In this document: in pieces, positions 1 to 7,224 of the stretch | Layout: each line of letters begins with the position of its first letter | Numbering within the stretch: the first letter of the stretch is position 1 | Source: Natrinema soli | GTDB taxonomy: Archaea; Halobacteriota; Halobacteria; Halobacteriales; Natrialbaceae | Direction: 5' to 3' | Assembly: GCF_028618695.1 (NCBI RefSeq) | Contig: NZ_JAQIVI010000231.1 | Location: forward strand, 1 to 32,301 | Length of the DNA: 32,301 bases | Made by a program: the position numbers and the translations under genes | Notes under the pieces: generated by a model | What the model was told of the DNA's origin: nothing | What the model saw: only the letters and a program-made list of their open reading frames with translations | Databases searched by the model: none

Positions 1-531
1 GTGGCCGGCCAGATCGCTCGGATTGCCGGCTGTCGCGTGGTCGGGATCACGGGCCGGAACGAGAAGGCCGACTGGCTCACCGGTGACTGCGGCTTCGACG
101 CGGCGCTCAACTACCGAACGAGCGACCTCTCGGCGGCGGTCGCCGACGCCTGCCCGCGCGGCGTCGACCTCTACTTCGAGAACGTTGGCGGGCCGGTGAC
201 CGATGCCGTCATGGACCACCTCGTCGATCACTCTCGAGTGGCCGTCTGTGGGAAGATCGCCCTCTACAACGCGGAAAACGGCGACGATCGACTGCGCGGG
301 CCGCGGCGCCTCCACCAACGGACCCGCACGCGCGTTGAGGGGTTTATCGTCAGCGATCACGTCGATCGGTTCGACCATATCGATGCGCGGCTACGGCGGT
401 GGGTCGAGGACGACCGGATCCAGTATCGCGAGACAGTCACTGACGGCATCGAGACCGCTTCTGACGCGTTCCTGGGGCTGTTCGACGGGACGAACGTGGG
501 GAAACAACTCGTCCGGATCGACGACAACTGA
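1..531 (+). CDS. NADP-dependent MDR oxidoreductase, C-terminal part (cut by window edge)
   Basis: This is the C-terminal 176 residues of a zinc-independent medium-chain dehydrogenase/reductase of the leukotriene B4 12-hydroxydehydrogenase / CurA type, which reduces enone double bonds with NADPH in the cytoplasm. The frame enters at base 1 in the middle of the Rossmann fold ([18 protein letters not shown]), followed by the family-typical [11 protein letters not shown] and the C-terminal [17 protein letters not shown]. Full family members are about 335 residues, so roughly the first half lies upstream of the window. The GTG at base 1 is an edge artefact, not a real start. No zinc-ligand cysteines are visible. 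The family call is firm; the substrate cannot be told. Confidence 0.88.
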   Translation: MAGQIARIAGCRVVGITGRNEKADWLTGDCGFDAALNYRTSDLSAAVADACPRGVDLYFENVGGPVTDAVMDHLVDHSRVAVCGKIALYNAENGDDRLRGPRRLHQRTRTRVEGFIVSDHVDRFDHIDARLRRWVEDDRIQYRETVTDGIETASDAFLGLFDGTNVGKQLVRIDDN

Positions 532-544
532 TCCCGCTGGGGAG

Positions 545-676
545 ACCCGCTCGAACGAGCTCGCGGGCTGCGCCCTCGACGAAGCGGTCGACGCGATAGC
601 AATCCCGGTCGTCGTGGACGGCCGCCGGATCGTCGAGCGCCGAAACGAAATCACCGACGACGGACTGACTTGGTAA
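545..676 (+). other. Possible orphan reading-frame fragment after the oxidoreductase
   Basis: After the oxidoreductase stop, one + frame reads about 40 residues with good halophile codon choice, including [20 protein letters not shown], and ends at TAA 674-676. It has no start codon of its own outside the overlap with the upstream gene. It may be the 3' remnant of a deleted gene, or chance. I do not recognise it. Confidence 0.2.
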
Positions 677-782
677 CCGGTTGATCACCGATCGTCTGCG
701 CTCTCCTCGCCGGTCGAGTTGGCACGTCTGGTCCCCGCATAGTTTCCGCTGACCCACAGACGAGTCGCACCAAATTTCATCC

Positions 783-1130
783 TCACCGCCGCTCCCGGTC
801 GACACCGGACCCGTCGCCGCGACGTTCGGCGTAGATGACCGTACACAGAAAGTAGACGCCGAGCGCAACGGCCGCGAGTCGAGCCGATTCGGTGGGATCG
901 GCGCGATCGAGGACGGCGTGGAGCCACCAGACGTTCCCCAGCGCCGAGTGACTCAGCTCTCGGAAGACCCCACGATAGATCGGCGTCACGCGCCAGAAGT
1001 CGGGGAGCAGCGCCCAGCAGCCGCTCGCGACGATGATGGAGGCGTCGTATCGCGTCCGGACGGGGAGATACGCCAGGAGGAGCGTTGCACCGATCGCACC
1101 GATCGCGAAGTGTGTCAGGGCGAGGCTCAT
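783..1130 (-). CDS. Small integral membrane protein, function unknown
   Basis: A 115-residue protein beginning MSLALTHFAIGAIGATLLLAY. I chose the ATG at 1130 rather than the longer frame from 1226, because the extra 32 residues are Arg/Pro-rich and lack the acidic bias, and this start opens directly into a membrane helix. Three hydrophobic segments are visible at about residues 5-22, 28-42 and 86-102. The central part (LLPDFWRVTPIYRGVFRELSHSALGN) resembles the small membrane proteins related to YdjM-type metal-dependent hydrolases that carry conserved His and Asp near the membrane. That likeness is only suggestive. It stands alone, with the oxidoreductase on the other strand downstream. The C-terminus is Arg-rich. 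Confidence 0.65.
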   Translation of the reverse strand: MSLALTHFAIGAIGATLLLAYLPVRTRYDASIIVASGCWALLPDFWRVTPIYRGVFRELSHSALGNVWWLHAVLDRADPTESARLAAVALGVYFLCTVIYAERRGDGSGVDRERR

Positions 1131-1517
1131 CGGCTCATCGTTCGATCCGCTACGGTACAAAGCGGGGGTGGTGGACCGTCGCGGCGCTGGTTGTCCCTCG
1201 AGCGGATGGCATATTCCGCCTGCCAAAGGAGTAGTCCGTTCGTCCTCGGACGCCGGTGTACGATGAGAGAGCCAGCGGAATGTGATTCACTCATTCCGTC
1301 CGTACTCTTGTAACCAGATCGGGAATGAGTGGCTGAGGCTGTGAAACCTCGCGACGACATCGAGGACAGAAACCATCATTGGCTCTGTTGAAAATTCTGA
1401 ACAGTAATACATTCCGCTTAATTGCTTGATAGATAAGACTGGCTTCCTATCGTCAGTATAATAATTTAAAACATTCCTCATAAGTTTTTTCCGACACGGA
1501 CTGAAACCGCCACGAAA
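1131..1517. other. Gene-free AT-rich interval with a possible IS end
   Basis: No convincing coding frame. From 1405 on it is AT-rich and probably carries the promoter for the gene at 1518. Bases 1381-1404 (GGCTCTGTTGAA followed by an AACAG inverted against CTGTT) look like the terminal repeat of a DDE-type insertion sequence, but no partner end is visible nearby, so this is at most a solo remnant. Confidence 0.3.
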
Positions 1518-2018
1518 ATGAAGTACACTGACGCCCTCCGGTGGACATTGTTATATCGAGCGATGGCGACCGGAGCGTTCCTGACCGGGCTCGCCCTCCT
1601 GGGCATCGGCCTCGTCGCCGGATTCGGCGAAGCCATCTCGCTCTTCGTTTCAGATTTCCCGTCGAACGTCGGGCCGGCAATTGAGCAGGCAAACCCGATA
1701 ATCACGCTCATCTTCGGAGCCCTCGGTGTGCTTACCTGGCAGATTGGGAAAACCTACGCACTGTTTGTGACCTTGCCCCGGTCGATTGCGCGACGGTCGG
1801 CGAAATCGAACAAGCGAGACAGTCAAGTGCACGAAGAGATCCAGGAACTCGACGAGCGACTCGCGAACGTGGAGGCCGAAATGACGGCAATCAGAGAGGG
1901 CGTTCAGCAGCTCTCTCACGAGACGACGGCTGACGATAGCGATGTTGGTATCGGATCCGATGACAGTGTGACGATCAATTCGTCTCCAACAGACGATCCA
2001 GGATCGTCGGGTGACTGA
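1518..2018 (+). CDS. Two-helix membrane protein with cytoplasmic coiled coil, unknown function
   Basis: A 166-residue protein. Hydrophobic helices lie at about residues 17-40 (TGAFLTGLALLGIGLVAGFG) and 60-83 (ITLIFGALGVLTWQIG). They are followed by an Arg/Lys-rich stop-transfer stretch (LPRSIARRSAKSNKRD) and a predicted coiled coil at about 102-135 with heptad leucines and valines. The tail is acidic and Ser/Thr-rich. By the positive-inside rule the coiled coil faces the cytoplasm. A TATA-like AT-rich zone lies just upstream, and the ATG at 1518 is the first start. I do not recognise the family. The gene stands alone and is followed by decayed sequence. Confidence 0.65.
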   Translation: MKYTDALRWTLLYRAMATGAFLTGLALLGIGLVAGFGEAISLFVSDFPSNVGPAIEQANPIITLIFGALGVLTWQIGKTYALFVTLPRSIARRSAKSNKRDSQVHEEIQELDERLANVEAEMTAIREGVQQLSHETTADDSDVGIGSDDSVTINSSPTDDPGSSGD

Positions 2019-2058
2019 TTCACTCCTCTCCGTCTACATAAGAGCCACATACCAATGA

Positions 2059-2519
2059 ATTAAATTGCAGTGGTCAGAAGCAGGGTTAGAGTCGCTTCTC
2101 TGGTTGAATTTGGTGCAGTATGCCGATCCCGAGCAGTTCGCGGCGTTCGCCGACGAACTGCTCGAGCGATCAGCCAAAACAGCCATCACAATGGAGGTGT
2201 CAGTTGACGCTACCAGAGGCGAACTCTAGACGAGTTTGGGACGGGACCAAACGTTTCGTCTGCCGTTGTGGGTGCTCGCGGAAGACTCAGTCACTGTTCT
2301 CACCAGAGAAGTCGAAGAGGAACTGTGCGGTGGCGTCCTCGCCCGTCGGCGTCTGCTGGCCGTCGGCTGTATTCGCGAACACGATGCCTGGTCAGTGTTA
2401 TCGACCTCCGAGTAGCGCACTTCGACGCGGTCGTCGACGCCGAACTCGGGGGCAGCGGATCAGTCAAGACGTGGTTCGACGTCGCGATGACTCACGTCGA
2501 TACCGAAATCCTCGAGTGA
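2059..2519 (+). pseudogene. Decayed gene, possibly a transposase remnant
   Basis: One + frame reads from 2059 as a coherent acidic protein (LNLVQYADPEQFAAFADELL), stops at TAG 2227-2229, then resumes in the same frame (LWVLAEDSVTVLTREVEEEL) to about 2414. The sense then shifts frame and continues as DAVVDAELGGSGSVKTWFDV up to the TGA ending at 2519. One in-frame stop plus one frameshift make this a pseudogene. The first part faintly resembles N-termini of haloarchaeal transposases, but I cannot name a family. The rest of the gap to 2942 holds only broken frames. Confidence 0.4.
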
Positions 2520-2942
2520 GGTCGTCGCGCCTCCTTCAGTCCGTCGAGCTAGCTGTTTGAGGATTGGAGATAATGCTGATACTGGTTTTCGTAGGCGACA
2601 CACGACGGAAGTGTCGCCATGTCAACGGTCGTCGCGATTTCCGTATTAATGTGCCGGGGATTTGGGGATTCGAGGCGTTGTTGTGGCGTCAGAGCAATCA
2701 TTCTCTGCTATCGTCGAATCAGGGCATGATTTTGAAGAGAACAAGCAACACCATCAACTGTTTGCGTCGGTGTGGTATCAGCGCATCCAACGGCCAATGC
2801 TTGTCCGAGATCATCACGTCAAAGTCGAATTTAGCGCTCTCGGCTGCGGTGGGCGACGAATCGGCAACGCGTCGCTTTCGGTACCTTCGAGCGCGAGTCA
2901 GTAGGACAACGACTTTGGGACTGGACCTGAATCCCTGGGCCA

Positions 2943-4379
2943 ATGGGTGACGACGCCGACGGAGCAGTCTACTACGTGATCAGTGACCTCCACATCGGCG
3001 GTGACGAACAACTCGAGCACGTTGAGTTTCTCGAGGAACTGCTCGACTTTCTCGAGCGACTTGAACGGACCGACGAGGATGCCGAGCTGATCGTCAACGG
3101 CGACGCGTTCGGCCTCTGGGAGTTTACCGATATCCAGGGTACCGCGAAGTTCGACGCGTTGCTCGAGGCCTACCCCGAGCTTTTCGCCCAGCTCCGGGCA
3201 ACAGGCGAGAACATTCCCATCACGCTATTGCCCGGGAACCACGACTACGAGCTGGCCGCCTACGAGGAGTACGTCGAGCGATTCGCCGAGTACAACGTTG
3301 GCCTCGTCCAAGAGGAGTCGATCACCCGCCCTGTCGGCGACCGCGAGATCTGGTTTGAGCACGGGATGCAGCGCGATCCGAACAATCGGATCGAGGACTT
3401 CGGAAACGCGCACGTGACGCCGCTGGGGTACTACGTCAATCACCACGTGACGAGTCGTGCCGGCAAGCTCTCGGACCGCGGCCGGTACAACTGGCTGAAG
3501 GACATCCAAGCGGTGACACCGATCGAACGCATCCCCGTCTGGATGACCTCGAAGTACTTCTACCGCGAGATGAACCCGCTGCTGCGGTACGCTGCGGTGC
3601 CGTTCCTGTTGCTGTTCAACATCAGCATCGTGCTCGCGGTGCTGGTGGGACTGGATCTGGTGGGCGTCTGGACGGCGCCGACCGAAGCCGTCGAGAGCGC
3701 TCTCGGCCACCTCGGTCCGGTCGCGCCGGTGGTCTACGGATTACTTGCGGCCAACGTGGCAATCGTCGGGATCCTGCTGCTGCTGGCGATCCCGCTGTAT
3801 TTTGTCCTCCGGGACGTCAGAAAGACCCTGGATCGGTTCGGAGTCTTTGAGACCGAAGAGCCGCCCGAGCCCGAGGAACTCGACGCCGAGGCGGTATTGG
3901 CCGCCTCGTCCGACAAACCGTCGGGGACAGACGAGCGAACCGATGGGGCGACGCTCGATGAGCCGGCTCACCCAGATGAACCCTACGTCCAGGCCGCCCG
4001 GGGGGTTTTCGAGGATCGCCCGGAGACCGCGGTCTTCTGCTACGGTCACACCCACCGACCGTCGGTGAGTGAGGTCGACGATCGACTCGTTGTCAACACA
4101 GGCACCTGGCTGAAGCGACTCCACCGCCGGGACATCGTCGCGGGGTTGCTTCCGCCGGTCTTCTACCCGACGTTCCAGCTGGGGTACGTCCGGATCGCCG
4201 ACGAACCTGAGAGTGTCGCCGTGGAGTACGAGACCGTCGAGAAGCCGGATCCGGTTTCAGATGAACTCACCCTCACCGAACGGCTGCTCACCGTCAGTCG
4301 GGAGTCCGAGCCCGAGATCCCCGAACGGTCAGTCGTCGCCGACGACGCAACCGTCGCCATCCCCGAGCCGTCCGAGTGA
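2943..4379 (+). CDS. Calcineurin-like metallophosphoesterase with two membrane helices
   Basis: A 478-residue metallophosphoesterase. The metal-binding motifs are in family order: DLHIG (Asp15, His17), NGDAFG (Asp54), GNHDY (Asn99, His100) and GHTHRP (residues 368-373), which coordinate two divalent metals for phosphoester hydrolysis. The N-terminal half resembles UDP-2,3-diacylglucosamine pyrophosphatase-type enzymes (LpxH-like). Archaea make no lipid A, so the substrate must differ; a lipid or nucleotide-sugar pyrophosphate would fit. Unusually, two membrane helices (about 220-243 and 262-288) and a Glu/Pro-rich linker (about 300-350) separate the third and fourth motifs, so the catalytic fold is closed around a membrane hairpin. 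The ATG at 2943 fits the N-terminus of the fold. The gene stands alone. Confidence 0.85.
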   Translation: MGDDADGAVYYVISDLHIGGDEQLEHVEFLEELLDFLERLERTDEDAELIVNGDAFGLWEFTDIQGTAKFDALLEAYPELFAQLRATGENIPITLLPGNHDYELAAYEEYVERFAEYNVGLVQEESITRPVGDREIWFEHGMQRDPNNRIEDFGNAHVTPLGYYVNHHVTSRAGKLSDRGRYNWLKDIQAVTPIERIPVWMTSKYFYREMNPLLRYAAVPFLLLFNISIVLAVLVGLDLVGVWTAPTEAVESALGHLGPVAPVVYGLLAANVAIVGILLLLAIPLYFVLRDVRKTLDRFGVFETEEPPEPEELDAEAVLAASSDKPSGTDERTDGATLDEPAHPDEPYVQAARGVFEDRPETAVFCYGHTHRPSVSEVDDRLVVNTGTWLKRLHRRDIVAGLLPPVFYPTFQLGYVRIADEPESVAVEYETVEKPDPVSDELTLTERLLTVSRESEPEIPERSVVADDATVAIPEPSE

Positions 4380-4625
4380 CCGGTTCGGTTCGAGTCGATT
4401 GGATCGATCTCAAAGCGCGAATCATTCTACTGTTCCATTGGTGAACTCATGCTTTAGAAGCAGTTGGCCAAGGACGTTTTGTGAGGGACTGAATCTCCGC
4501 AAACGGAGAGAAGGCTACACCTACCTCCAGCTCGCCGTGGCGTGGTGTCCATATCTCCAATAACGGGACCCTTGAGGCAGGGGGAGTTCACCGCCCTCCA
4601 ATAGAGCGACGGCCAGAGGTGGGCA
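4380..4625. other. Gene-free interval between convergent genes
   Basis: No supported gene. Bases about 4493-4507 form a short hairpin (CTCCG / CGGAG) that could help end transcription. Bases about 4568-4593 (CCCTTGAGGCAGGGGGAGTTCAC) vaguely recall the right ends of the tnpB elements further on, too weakly to call. Confidence 0.25.
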
Positions 4626-5309
4626 CTAGTCCCCTGTATTCGAAGACTCAGAGACGCCGCGAGCCTCGAAGGTGATACGATACTTGGCTGCTGCCGCACA
4701 GTTATCTACTGAAAAGGTATTCGCCTTCTCTTCTTGGGGATGAAGTCCAAACTGAATCACGTCGCCACCCACTGCAGTTCCGTTTTCGTCGACGACCTCT
4801 CCGACAGCGTCGAACCAGATATCGTGTGTCGAGGAGGCATTACGCACTTCAAAGTTGATAGTACAGAGATGCGATCCCTGCCCGGATTCCCAACCAAATT
4901 CGTGGTGAACGACCTCGAGATATCCCTCGAGTTCGGAGTCCATGCTGATTTCTGCGTCCATCTGAGTCGTTGGTGGGGTCTCGTTGTCCGTCTCGTTATC
5001 GGCCGGTTGTTCGTCATCCCCGTTTTGGTCATCAGTCTGATTCCCGTTTTGGTCACTACTTTCGTTTTCTTGGCTAGTGTCGCTTTCGTTTTGCTCGGTA
5101 CGATTCCCATTCTGATCAGTATCCGCTTCCGTCTCCTCGTCGGACTCAGTCTCGGTGGAATTGTTACCGAGATCCTCGTTCTCAGACGGCGATCCATCGG
5201 CAGCTGACTCGTTTCCGTCGTTCTCTGACTCCGGGTTCAATGATGAACATCCTGCAAGAGCACTAGCCATCGAGACACCTGCGATCTTTGTGAACGTCCT
5301 TCGTTCCAT
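4626..5309 (-). CDS. Tat-type lipoprotein with acidic linker and FxLYD-like domain
   Basis: A 227-residue secreted lipoprotein. The N-terminus MERRTFTKIAGVSMASALAG ends in a lipobox with Cys21. The twin arginines (3-4) suggest Tat export before lipidation, as is usual in haloarchaea. Residues about 25-115 are a low-complexity Asp/Glu/Asn/Gln linker typical of haloarchaeal surface lipoproteins. The C-terminal ~105 residues form a beta-rich domain (EVVHHEFGWESGQGSHLCTI, FEVRNASSTHDIWFDAVGEV) resembling FxLYD-type domains, with two Cys that may pair. It should be anchored on the outer face of the membrane. The ligand is unknown. Confidence 0.75.
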   Translation of the reverse strand: MERRTFTKIAGVSMASALAGCSSLNPESENDGNESAADGSPSENEDLGNNSTETESDEETEADTDQNGNRTEQNESDTSQENESSDQNGNQTDDQNGDDEQPADNETDNETPPTTQMDAEISMDSELEGYLEVVHHEFGWESGQGSHLCTINFEVRNASSTHDIWFDAVGEVVDENGTAVGGDVIQFGLHPQEEKANTFSVDNCAAAAKYRITFEARGVSESSNTGD

Positions 5310-5327
5310 GTTTATTTCTGGAGATCG

Positions 5328-5337
5328 TTATTAATAA
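5328..5337 (-). promoter_or_regulatory. TATA-like box of the lipoprotein gene
   Basis: TTATTAATAA lies 19-28 bp before the ATG at 5309, near the spacing expected for an archaeal TATA box of a leaderless transcript. No Shine-Dalgarno sequence is seen. Confidence 0.4.
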
Positions 5338-5581
5338 GCCTATCCACCAGAGGTATTATCTATCCGTAATTAATTAAATGCCTGATTATATTGCCAGATC
5401 TTATCCCTCGATATCACAGTGATTCGACCCAGAAGCTCATATCTCTAGTCGTGGAGGAAGCGGACACGAAGAAGCTATGGACGCTTCACAGTGAGTTACA
5501 AGCGGCCAGGGAGACTGTTCTAGGCGTGACCCGGACGATTCACCGCTGGTGTTTGAAACGATCACTGCCTGTCTAGGGGTA

Positions 5582-6808
5582 TCAGCGGGCTGGACAAATA
5601 GCAGTTAATTCGTCTCCTCGACAGACATATACGACATCGCCATCGACAATACACTCGACATCGAGAGCATCTCTCCACTGAGTCTCGTCGAACGTGAACC
5701 GCCATTTCTCGCTGCCATCGTTGAGATCGAAAGCGACGACTTCGTCAGATGTCGACGATCCATGCACACTGTAGGCGACGATCACAGTGTCACCGACAAT
5801 TGTTGGCGGGCCGTACGAGTATGTCCCGTCTTTCTCCCAAGAGGCGTTCTCACCGCTCGATTCGAGCCCATGTCGGCCCTGGGTTACTACTTGTGTCTCG
5901 TTGACAGCGGGGGTCAGCGTATTCGAACTATGAGGGGTAGGTTCCGCAGTAGATGGATCACACTCGAGAGTTTGTTCGTTACTGGTCTGACCGAGATAGA
6001 TCGTATCCTCGGTCACCATCAGGCTATCAGCGTAATTGCCGGGGTCTAAGTGTTCCGCCAAGCGGATGGATCCCGTCAGTGGATCAAGTGCAACGATCCC
6101 ATCTGCATCGATGGTGACTTCACTCCGTCGTTTGTCGAGCAGCGCCCAGAGTGTGTCCGCCGATGCAGCAATCGCCGTAGTCTTCGGGTTGCACACGTAA
6201 CTTGCTTCAATGGGATCGTCGTCGGCTCGGGATGTCACGGTGATGGATTCATGTTCCCACCGGAGTGACCCATTAGCCGCGTCGAACGCGCGAAGGACTC
6301 CATCTACGATCACATAGACTGTTTCGAATACAACGAGTGGCGCTGAAACGAGCGCGTCACTACCCAGTGGGGTACGCCAGTCGACACTGCCACTCTCGGC
6401 ATCGATCGCCGTTAGTTCCTCGCCGGTCACATAGACCGTATTGTGAGCCACCGCTGGCGCCCTGTCGGCATACCCGTCAGTCGATGTCCAGAGAGTGGTC
6501 CCGTCGTCCGCATCGATCGCGTGTACTTCCTCTGCCGTTTGGAGGTATACCGTTCCATCGTTGACGACGACGTTCCCAGCTCCGTCATATTGCCAGGCGA
6601 CTGTTTCCAACTGCTCGAAGTCATCTGACGACGGAATGTACCGGGTGTTTCCCGGAGTCCCGCCATGCGATGACCATTCCACTGCTTCTTGCACCATGGG
6701 TTGCTCGTCAGTTGATTGTGCCGCAGCGGTTCCGAACGATGCAAGCAGTCCGCTCGTTGAAAGCGCTATTCCCGTCGACAGTACTGATCGCCGGTTCCAA
6801 TCGGCCAT
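5582..6808 (-). CDS. Tat-exported PQQ-like beta-propeller protein
   Basis: A 408-residue protein with a Tat signal (MADWNRRSVLSTGIALSTSG, ending in AAAQ). I prefer the ATG at 6808 over the frame opening at 6832, because it puts the twin arginines at 6-7. The mature part is made of PQQ-type blades, each with a strand ending in the AxDAxxGxxxW pattern: HAIDADDGTTLW, TAIDAESGSVDW, RAFDAANGSLRW, VALDPLTGSI, VAFDLNDGSEKW. That fits a seven- or eight-bladed propeller, often seen in BamB-like or PQQ-dehydrogenase-like proteins. No quinone-binding or calcium-site residues can be assigned, so it is more likely a binding scaffold than an enzyme. It lies divergent from the beta-helix gene across a 416-bp AT-rich gap. 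Confidence 0.82.
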   Translation of the reverse strand: MADWNRRSVLSTGIALSTSGLLASFGTAAAQSTDEQPMVQEAVEWSSHGGTPGNTRYIPSSDDFEQLETVAWQYDGAGNVVVNDGTVYLQTAEEVHAIDADDGTTLWTSTDGYADRAPAVAHNTVYVTGEELTAIDAESGSVDWRTPLGSDALVSAPLVVFETVYVIVDGVLRAFDAANGSLRWEHESITVTSRADDDPIEASYVCNPKTTAIAASADTLWALLDKRRSEVTIDADGIVALDPLTGSIRLAEHLDPGNYADSLMVTEDTIYLGQTSNEQTLECDPSTAEPTPHSSNTLTPAVNETQVVTQGRHGLESSGENASWEKDGTYSYGPPTIVGDTVIVAYSVHGSSTSDEVVAFDLNDGSEKWRFTFDETQWRDALDVECIVDGDVVYVCRGDELTAICPAR

Positions 6809-7224
6809 AGTCCTATGCCCGTTTCCGCCCACTTCTATATCTAGCTCCTAGAGTAATAATCAGATTCCAACAGGCAGAGATATTATTGCATATTCAGAAA
6901 ATATAAAATAAGATAACGAGAATCGGATGTAGGTGCTGGTTACTCATTCTTCATTGATGCGTAAGTCGTCACAGACGTCCTCTCACTATAACCATCCACT
7001 ATCCCTTAATATTATAGCGCTACCCCATTTCCATATCTGAAACCATTATATTTTTGGCCTACATTTTATTTCTCTTCTCTACTGGCTAATTACTTTATAG
7101 CAACCATATATCACTGTCATCTACAGTAACACCACTCTGAAAATGTGTCCATCATCACAGACAATAACCGAAGAAAGTCACCGACTGCCCCGTATATACG
7201 CAACGAATAATAAGAAATAAAATA
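6809..7224. promoter_or_regulatory. AT-rich divergent promoter region
   Basis: A gene-free interval that is far more AT-rich than its neighbours. It separates the propeller gene (-) from the beta-helix gene (+) and must carry both promoters. CGTATATACG at 7191-7200 is a palindromic TATA-like box 25-34 bp before the ATG at 7225, fitting a leaderless + transcript. Several further A/T runs occur at 6880-7100. No coding frame is supported. Confidence 0.5.

Noticed and set aside
3225..3710. 161-residue minus-strand frame within the phosphoesterase
   Set aside because: Antisense shadow of a gene with all catalytic motifs on +.
4568..4593. Right-end-like sequence between phosphoesterase and lipoprotein
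   Set aside because: It shares only short words (CTTGAGG, GTTCAC) with the true element ends and has no hairpin or tnpB tail beside it.
5391..5576. Open frame of 61 residues on + between lipoprotein and propeller genes
   Set aside because: It starts at TTG, lies between the start of one minus-strand gene and the end of another, and has neither acidic bias nor a recognisable motif. I see no support for translation.
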